Below are positions 48,616-51,513 of a stretch of DNA of 51,513 nucleotides, piece by piece (within the stretch, counting starts at the first letter, position 1; each line of letters starts with the position of its first letter). This stretch comes from a virus. The stretch spans positions 1 through 51,513 of IMG/VR virus record IMGVR_UViG_3300047548_000290; one strand, given 5' to 3'. A program made the position numbers and the translations under genes. The notes under the pieces were generated by a model. It was given only the letters and a program-made list of their open reading frames with translations. It did no database searches and was not told the origin of the DNA.

Positions 48616-49296
48616 TCACTCCTTGAAGGTGAATTTAGGTCTTTGTCCTTCTGGCTTGCTCTTTTTGTATTGAGTTTCACCGTATGGATTGTCCTTATTG
48701 TAAGCAGTCTTACCGTAAGTTACCTTCTCACCTTTTTTCTCTGTGCCTGTGTAGACCGCAGTTCCAGTTCCTTTAGGTGAACGATGAATGAAGGCATCTT
48801 GATCGTGGTGCTGTGAGAGTTCTTTTGCATGTTTCAAGAGTTCCGCAGAGTGTTCTTTGCTTGGGCTCTTGGCATAGACATGCAATGAGTTTTCTTTACC
48901 GACACCGCCGCCTTCATCCCACTTTCCTTCAGTCTTACGAAAGCCGTAGCCTCGCTCACGCCATTGCTTTTTGAGCGTATTCATTCTAGCACGGTTCTCT
49001 TTAGGTGTCAAGTTATGTCTTTCAGCAGACATGATAATTGAATGTTTACCTTCTTCATCCTGCTTTGTCATGCGTGAAAGTGGATTGCCTTCTTCGATGG
49101 TATCTTCCTCAAGGCTGCCGCCTCCACCACCGCCACCACCATCACCACCGCCGTTACCACCATCGCCGCCGCTTCCACCTTTGGAGCTTGCGCGAGTAGG
49201 AACAAGGTGCTTTGCATCGACCTTCTTACGGCCGATGATCATTGGATCTTCTTTTTCTTCTCTAATTTGTTTGAGGAGTTCTGATAGTGTTTTCAT
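48616..49296 (-). CDS. Protein with a Gly-rich linker and a DUF3293-like region
   Basis: 226 residues. The start MKTLSELLKQIREEKEDPMIIGRKKVDAKHLVPTRASSK is followed by a Gly/Asp linker at about 40-62 (GGSGGDGGNGGGDGGGGGGGG). The region SAERHNLTPKENRARMNTLKKQWRERGYGFRKTEGKWDEGGGVGKENSLHVYA (about 90-143) fits a DUF3293-type pattern (S-A-x-R ... ENxxRxxxLxxxLxxxGYxxxxxxGxW). The end is basic and disordered. The start overlaps the end of the cytidylyltransferase-like gene by 35 nt. Function unknown. Confidence 0.6.
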   Translation of the reverse strand: MKTLSELLKQIREEKEDPMIIGRKKVDAKHLVPTRASSKGGSGGDGGNGGGDGGGGGGGGSLEEDTIEEGNPLSRMTKQDEEGKHSIIMSAERHNLTPKENRARMNTLKKQWRERGYGFRKTEGKWDEGGGVGKENSLHVYAKSPSKEHSAELLKHAKELSQHHDQDAFIHRSPKGTGTAVYTGTEKKGEKVTYGKTAYNKDNPYGETQYKKSKPEGQRPKFTFKE

Positions 49297-49723
49297 TTTC
49301 CCATTCTTTCAGTATCCAACTGGAGCTGTTTAATTTGTTTTCACCACCGACGCCGAATACAAATTCAACGCCATCAATTCCGCAATTCATTTCTGGGATA
49401 TTTAGCGCGGTGCGGTCCCCACCATTAGCAAAGATGATCTTATTGTTTGGATAATATCGATTGACAAAACGTATGCAATCTATTGCTGTTCCGTCATCAT
49501 CATCGAAACCATATACATCATCTACATCACGCAGTTCGCGTAAGATGGTCGCTCTCTCAGTCCAGTCCATGAATGGTTTACCTTTCTTACGAGTCAACCA
49601 TGCATCGCTGTTTAGACCCACAATGAGCATATCGCCTAGAGACTTTGCAGCCTTGATATAAGCGATATGCCCAGAGTGTATCGGATCAAATCCACCTGTT
49701 ACAATAACAATCTTTTTTGTCAT
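49262..49723 (-). CDS. Cytidylyltransferase-like nucleotidyltransferase
   Basis: 153 residues. The HxGH superfamily signature GGFDPIHSGH (residues 10-19) is followed by LIVGLNSDAWLTRKKGKPFMDWTERATILREL. This matches the heptose-phosphate adenylyltransferase / glycerol-3-phosphate cytidylyltransferase group. The substrate-binding loop near the end is NKLNSSSWILKEW (SSS motif). Such enzymes would activate a sugar or polyol phosphate with a nucleotide. In phages the product is unknown and could serve host-surface or nucleotide-sugar metabolism. It overlaps phoH by 4 nt. Confidence 0.75.
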   Translation of the reverse strand: MTKKIVIVTGGFDPIHSGHIAYIKAAKSLGDMLIVGLNSDAWLTRKKGKPFMDWTERATILRELRDVDDVYGFDDDDGTAIDCIRFVNRYYPNNKIIFANGGDRTALNIPEMNCGIDGVEFVFGVGGENKLNSSSWILKEWENENTIRTPQTN

Positions 49724-50433
49724 ATACCCATTTCAGTCTTTGTAATGATATAATCTTTGACAACACCAGAGCGAACAATATCTTCTTTCTGAAATTCGAT
49801 ATGTTTGAAACTACTGATGCGATTTGTAATACGCATGAATTGTGTAATACCTTCACGCTCATGTGGCTTATTTAGATCAGTCTGGCGATAGTCGCCGCAG
49901 AAGATGATGCGTGAGTTATTACCCATGCGGGTCATGACTGTATCGAGTTCCGATAGCAGCATGTTATTTGTTTCGTCAACAATAACGATTGCATTGTTGA
50001 ATGTAAGACCTCTGAGGAATGATGTGGTTGTAAACTCAATCATCTTTTTCATCTTGAGTATTTCATAACCATCACCACGACCGAACAGGTCATCGCAGAT
50101 TTCTTTATAAGGTTCTTCGTATACCTTAATTTTATCTTTTATGGAGCCTGGTAAAAAGCCCATGTCTCTTGAAGGAACTACAGAGCGGATGAGTATAATT
50201 CTTTCATACTCGGATTTACCAGATAGAATGTCATTGAGTGCTAGGTAGAGGGCGCAGAATGTTTTGCCTGTGCCAGCATAACCATGTAGCATAAGATTGA
50301 AGCCTTGTCGATATGCATTGAATGTTGTTTCCTGGTTTGATGTGAGAGGTTTAATTGATCGCAGTTCAAAATGACTATTTGTGTGTTGTGCAGGCTGTCT
50401 GTTGTTGTTGTTCTTCTTTGGCTTCTTAGACAT
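49720..50433 (-). CDS. phoH: PhoH-like P-loop ATPase
   Basis: 237 residues from the ATG at 50433 (MSKKPKKNNNN), chosen for its AAAGGAG SD. An earlier in-frame ATG overlaps a hairpin. Walker A is GYAGTGKT (residues 51-58). Walker B is NAIVIVDETNN near 150. The SRIIFCGDYRQTDLN motif and IIRSVVPSRDMGFLPGS are PhoH hallmarks. PhoH family proteins in phages are thought to act in phosphate response or nucleic-acid handling; the cellular job is not proven. It heads the cluster phoH - nucleotidyltransferase - 226-residue gene - exonuclease. Confidence 0.88.
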   Translation of the reverse strand: MSKKPKKNNNNRQPAQHTNSHFELRSIKPLTSNQETTFNAYRQGFNLMLHGYAGTGKTFCALYLALNDILSGKSEYERIILIRSVVPSRDMGFLPGSIKDKIKVYEEPYKEICDDLFGRGDGYEILKMKKMIEFTTTSFLRGLTFNNAIVIVDETNNMLLSELDTVMTRMGNNSRIIFCGDYRQTDLNKPHEREGITQFMRITNRISSFKHIEFQKEDIVRSGVVKDYIITKTEMGI

Positions 50434-50450
50434 ATTTGCTCCTTTATAAG

Positions 50451-50485
50451 CAGAAAGAGGCGCCCTTGCGGAACGCCTCTTTCTG
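50451..50485. terminator. Perfect 12-bp hairpin between homing endonuclease and phoH
   Basis: CAGAAAGAGGCG at 50451-50462 pairs with CGCCTCTTTCTG at 50474-50485 around an 11-nt loop. It lies between the endonuclease stop (50521) and the phoH Shine-Dalgarno. On the minus strand no T run follows, so it may be a weak terminator, an RNA-processing or mRNA-stabilising element for phoH rather than a classical terminator. Confidence 0.6.
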
Positions 50486-50520
50486 TATTTCAAATTACGT
50501 TGATTGATCTTACTCAAATT

Positions 50521-51090
50521 TTAAACTTTCTCAATTCTATATTTTTTATGTTGCTTTCTTAATCCGTTTGCAACTCTCCACATAGAATGATAGTCTAGAT
50601 TATTTTTTAAACAAAAATCTTTTAGACAAAAAACATTATGTTTTAAACCTTGATTATCTATGATTATATAACTTTTAGCACCATTCAGACGACATTTTTC
50701 AGAATGTTCATCACTTTTCTTTTTATCTTTTAAAGATTGTGATAAACTTTTTCGCCACTTTTCATCTTTAATTTTACCTTTATGGCTAAGGCTCATTTTT
50801 CTTTTTGTTTGAGTTGAATGTTTACCACTAAAACCTTCACCACCATCAGTCATATTTCTTAATATACCAGTTTCATTATCTATTCTTCCATACCATCGAA
50901 TATAAAACCTTTCTAAAGCACATGCGCCTATATTACTGAGATTTTGTTCCATTATGATAATGCGAGACTTGTCAGCAGGTATTGGCCAAGAATGATTTTT
51001 ATCCCATGCTCTTTTTTTACGACCTTTTCCAATATAATAAGGAGTGCCGTCTTTTCTCAAATAGGCATATATGTAATATTCAAACTTCAC
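50521..51090 (-). CDS. GIY-YIG homing endonuclease (phoH-adjacent)
   Basis: 189 residues from the GTG at 51090 (VKFEYYIYAYLRKDGTPYYIGKG). The GIY-YIG core is complete: YYIYAYLRKDGTPYYIGKG, then KRAWDKNH, LERFYIRWYGR with conserved Glu, and ILRNMTDGGEGFSGKHSTQTKRKMS. A NUMOD3-type helix is followed by a C-terminal part (SYIIIDNQGLKHNVFCLKDFCLKNNLDYHSMWRVANGLRKQHKKYRIEKV) that may read DNA. The GTG start overlaps the end of the 88-residue gene by 11 nt, so the endonuclease seems inserted at that gene's end. It is of a different subfamily from the other two endonucleases here. Confidence 0.88.
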   Translation of the reverse strand: MKFEYYIYAYLRKDGTPYYIGKGRKKRAWDKNHSWPIPADKSRIIIMEQNLSNIGACALERFYIRWYGRIDNETGILRNMTDGGEGFSGKHSTQTKRKMSLSHKGKIKDEKWRKSLSQSLKDKKKSDEHSEKCRLNGAKSYIIIDNQGLKHNVFCLKDFCLKNNLDYHSMWRVANGLRKQHKKYRIEKV

Positions 51091-51346
51091 GCGGTATCGT
51101 CCAACGCTTTTCAAGCGCCGGAGTATGTGCTCCTGGCGCAGTCTCTTTAACCTTACCAACAACATATTTTGTAAAATCGGAAGGCGGTTTGGTAATACCA
51201 ATACCAACAGGATCAACAATATTCATGCGAAATACTTGATTTAAGTGAGGATTATCTTTTAGATATTGATCTAGTTCATTATAAGACATGGTAAGATCGT
51301 ATTCTTCCCCTGTATTAGTATTTTCAAAAGTATAAACTGGACACAT
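51080..51346 (-). CDS. Small conserved phage protein (FmdB-like start, no zinc ribbon)
   Basis: 88 residues: MCPVYTFENTNTGEEYDLTMSYNELDQYLKDNPHLNQVFRMNIVDPVGIGITKPPSDFTKYVVGKVKETAPGAHTPALEKRWTIPREV (broken here). The start PxYxFENxxTGEE and LxDNPHLxQVFxxNIxDPV are conserved in T4-like phages. It resembles regulators of the FmdB type but the zinc Cys pairs are missing. A perfect late promoter lies 18 nt upstream. Its end overlaps a homing endonuclease gene, which may have altered its C-terminus. Confidence 0.7.
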   Translation of the reverse strand: MCPVYTFENTNTGEEYDLTMSYNELDQYLKDNPHLNQVFRMNIVDPVGIGITKPPSDFTKYVVGKVKETAPGAHTPALEKRWTIPREV

Positions 51347-51363
51347 GATTAAACCTCTAACTC

Positions 51364-51371
51364 TATTTATA
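51364..51371 (-). promoter_or_regulatory. Late promoter for the 88-residue gene
   Basis: A perfect TATAAATA(G) on the minus strand, about 18 nt before the ATG at 51346. Confidence 0.75.
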
Positions 51372-51384
51372 ATATCTTAACTAT

Positions 51385-51510
51385 TTAGGCAGCAAAGAGC
51401 CATTTAGGTGGTTCGCGCTTAGTCCACTTATGTAGATGCGTCTTGCCTTGCCGATAGTAGTTTCGATAGTTCTCCAGACTATCATTCGAGATAATGTATT
51501 GTTCAGCCAT
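51385..51510 (-). CDS. Small conserved phage protein (possibly complete, at window edge)
   Basis: 41 residues from the ATG at 51510: MAEQYIISNDSLENYRNYYRQGKTHLHKWTKREPPKWLFAA (broken here). YRxYYxxGKxHLHxWxxREPPxWL is a short motif seen at the end of small T4-like phage proteins of unknown role. The frame is open to the window edge (GCG before the ATG), so a longer protein starting outside is possible. Confidence 0.6.
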   Translation of the reverse strand: MAEQYIISNDSLENYRNYYRQGKTHLHKWTKREPPKWLFAA

Positions 51511-51513
51511 CGC

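Noticed and set aside
48971-49333. Proline-rich plus-strand reading frame
   Set aside because: Antisense of the Gly-rich linker of the 226-residue gene; low-complexity shadow.

Overview
This is a stretch of a T4-like (Straboviridae-type, contractile-tail) bacteriophage genome, AT-rich by eye. It carries most of the neck, baseplate and tail-fibre genes of such a phage plus part of its replication and late-transcription cluster. Recognisable T4-class genes are gp16 (partial), 15, 14, 13, 8, 7-like, 6, 25, 5 (split), 27, 53, 48, 4, 54-like, 26, 51-like, 32, 59 and 33, with PhoH. The host is probably an alphaproteobacterium, because the phage carries a circularly permuted (two-piece) tmRNA with an alphaproteobacterial-type tag. 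No host or phage species can be named from the sequence alone.

Layout. From 1 to 38717 everything is on the minus strand. Transcription runs from right to left: baseplate tube cap, wedge and hub genes (38717 down to 26980); a 2195-residue intein-containing virion protein; then a long host-recognition region (20360 to 3574). That region holds two S74-chaperone fibres, two polyglycine adhesins, two repeat-rich fibres, three LamG-type lectin-like proteins and several small virion proteins. The neck and packaging genes 13, 14, 15 and 16 follow. From 38752 to 43734 a plus-strand block holds gp4, an unnamed T4-like protein, a tail-tube-fold protein, gp26 with a likely -1 frameshift extension, and a 789-residue hub protein with two predicted cell-wall hydrolase domains. 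A hairpin terminator separates this block from the minus-strand cluster at 43773-51513. That cluster holds gp32, a zinc-binding small protein, gp59, a nucleotidyltransferase-fold protein, gp33, small proteins, the tmRNA, an MGME1-like exonuclease, a cytidylyltransferase-like protein and PhoH.

Regulation. Virion genes are preceded by T4-type late promoters (TATAAATA and close variants) on the minus strand. This fits with the window's own gp33 late-transcription coactivator. gp32 and the tmRNA instead have host-type -35/-10 promoters. Most genes overlap by ATGA or TAATG or lie within a few bases, so translational coupling should be common.

Mobile elements and change. Three GIY-YIG homing endonuclease genes sit between conserved genes. 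One has its Shine-Dalgarno sequence and start codon inside a perfect hairpin. A mini-intein lies in the large virion protein. The fibre region shows gene duplication (fibre plus adhesin modules, LamG genes, shared repeats) and a decayed gene fragment beside gp13.

Most notable for follow-up: the permuted tmRNA, the gp26 frameshift signal, the hairpin-controlled homing endonuclease, the mini-intein, and the duplicated fibre/adhesin modules with a relic of a companion gene.
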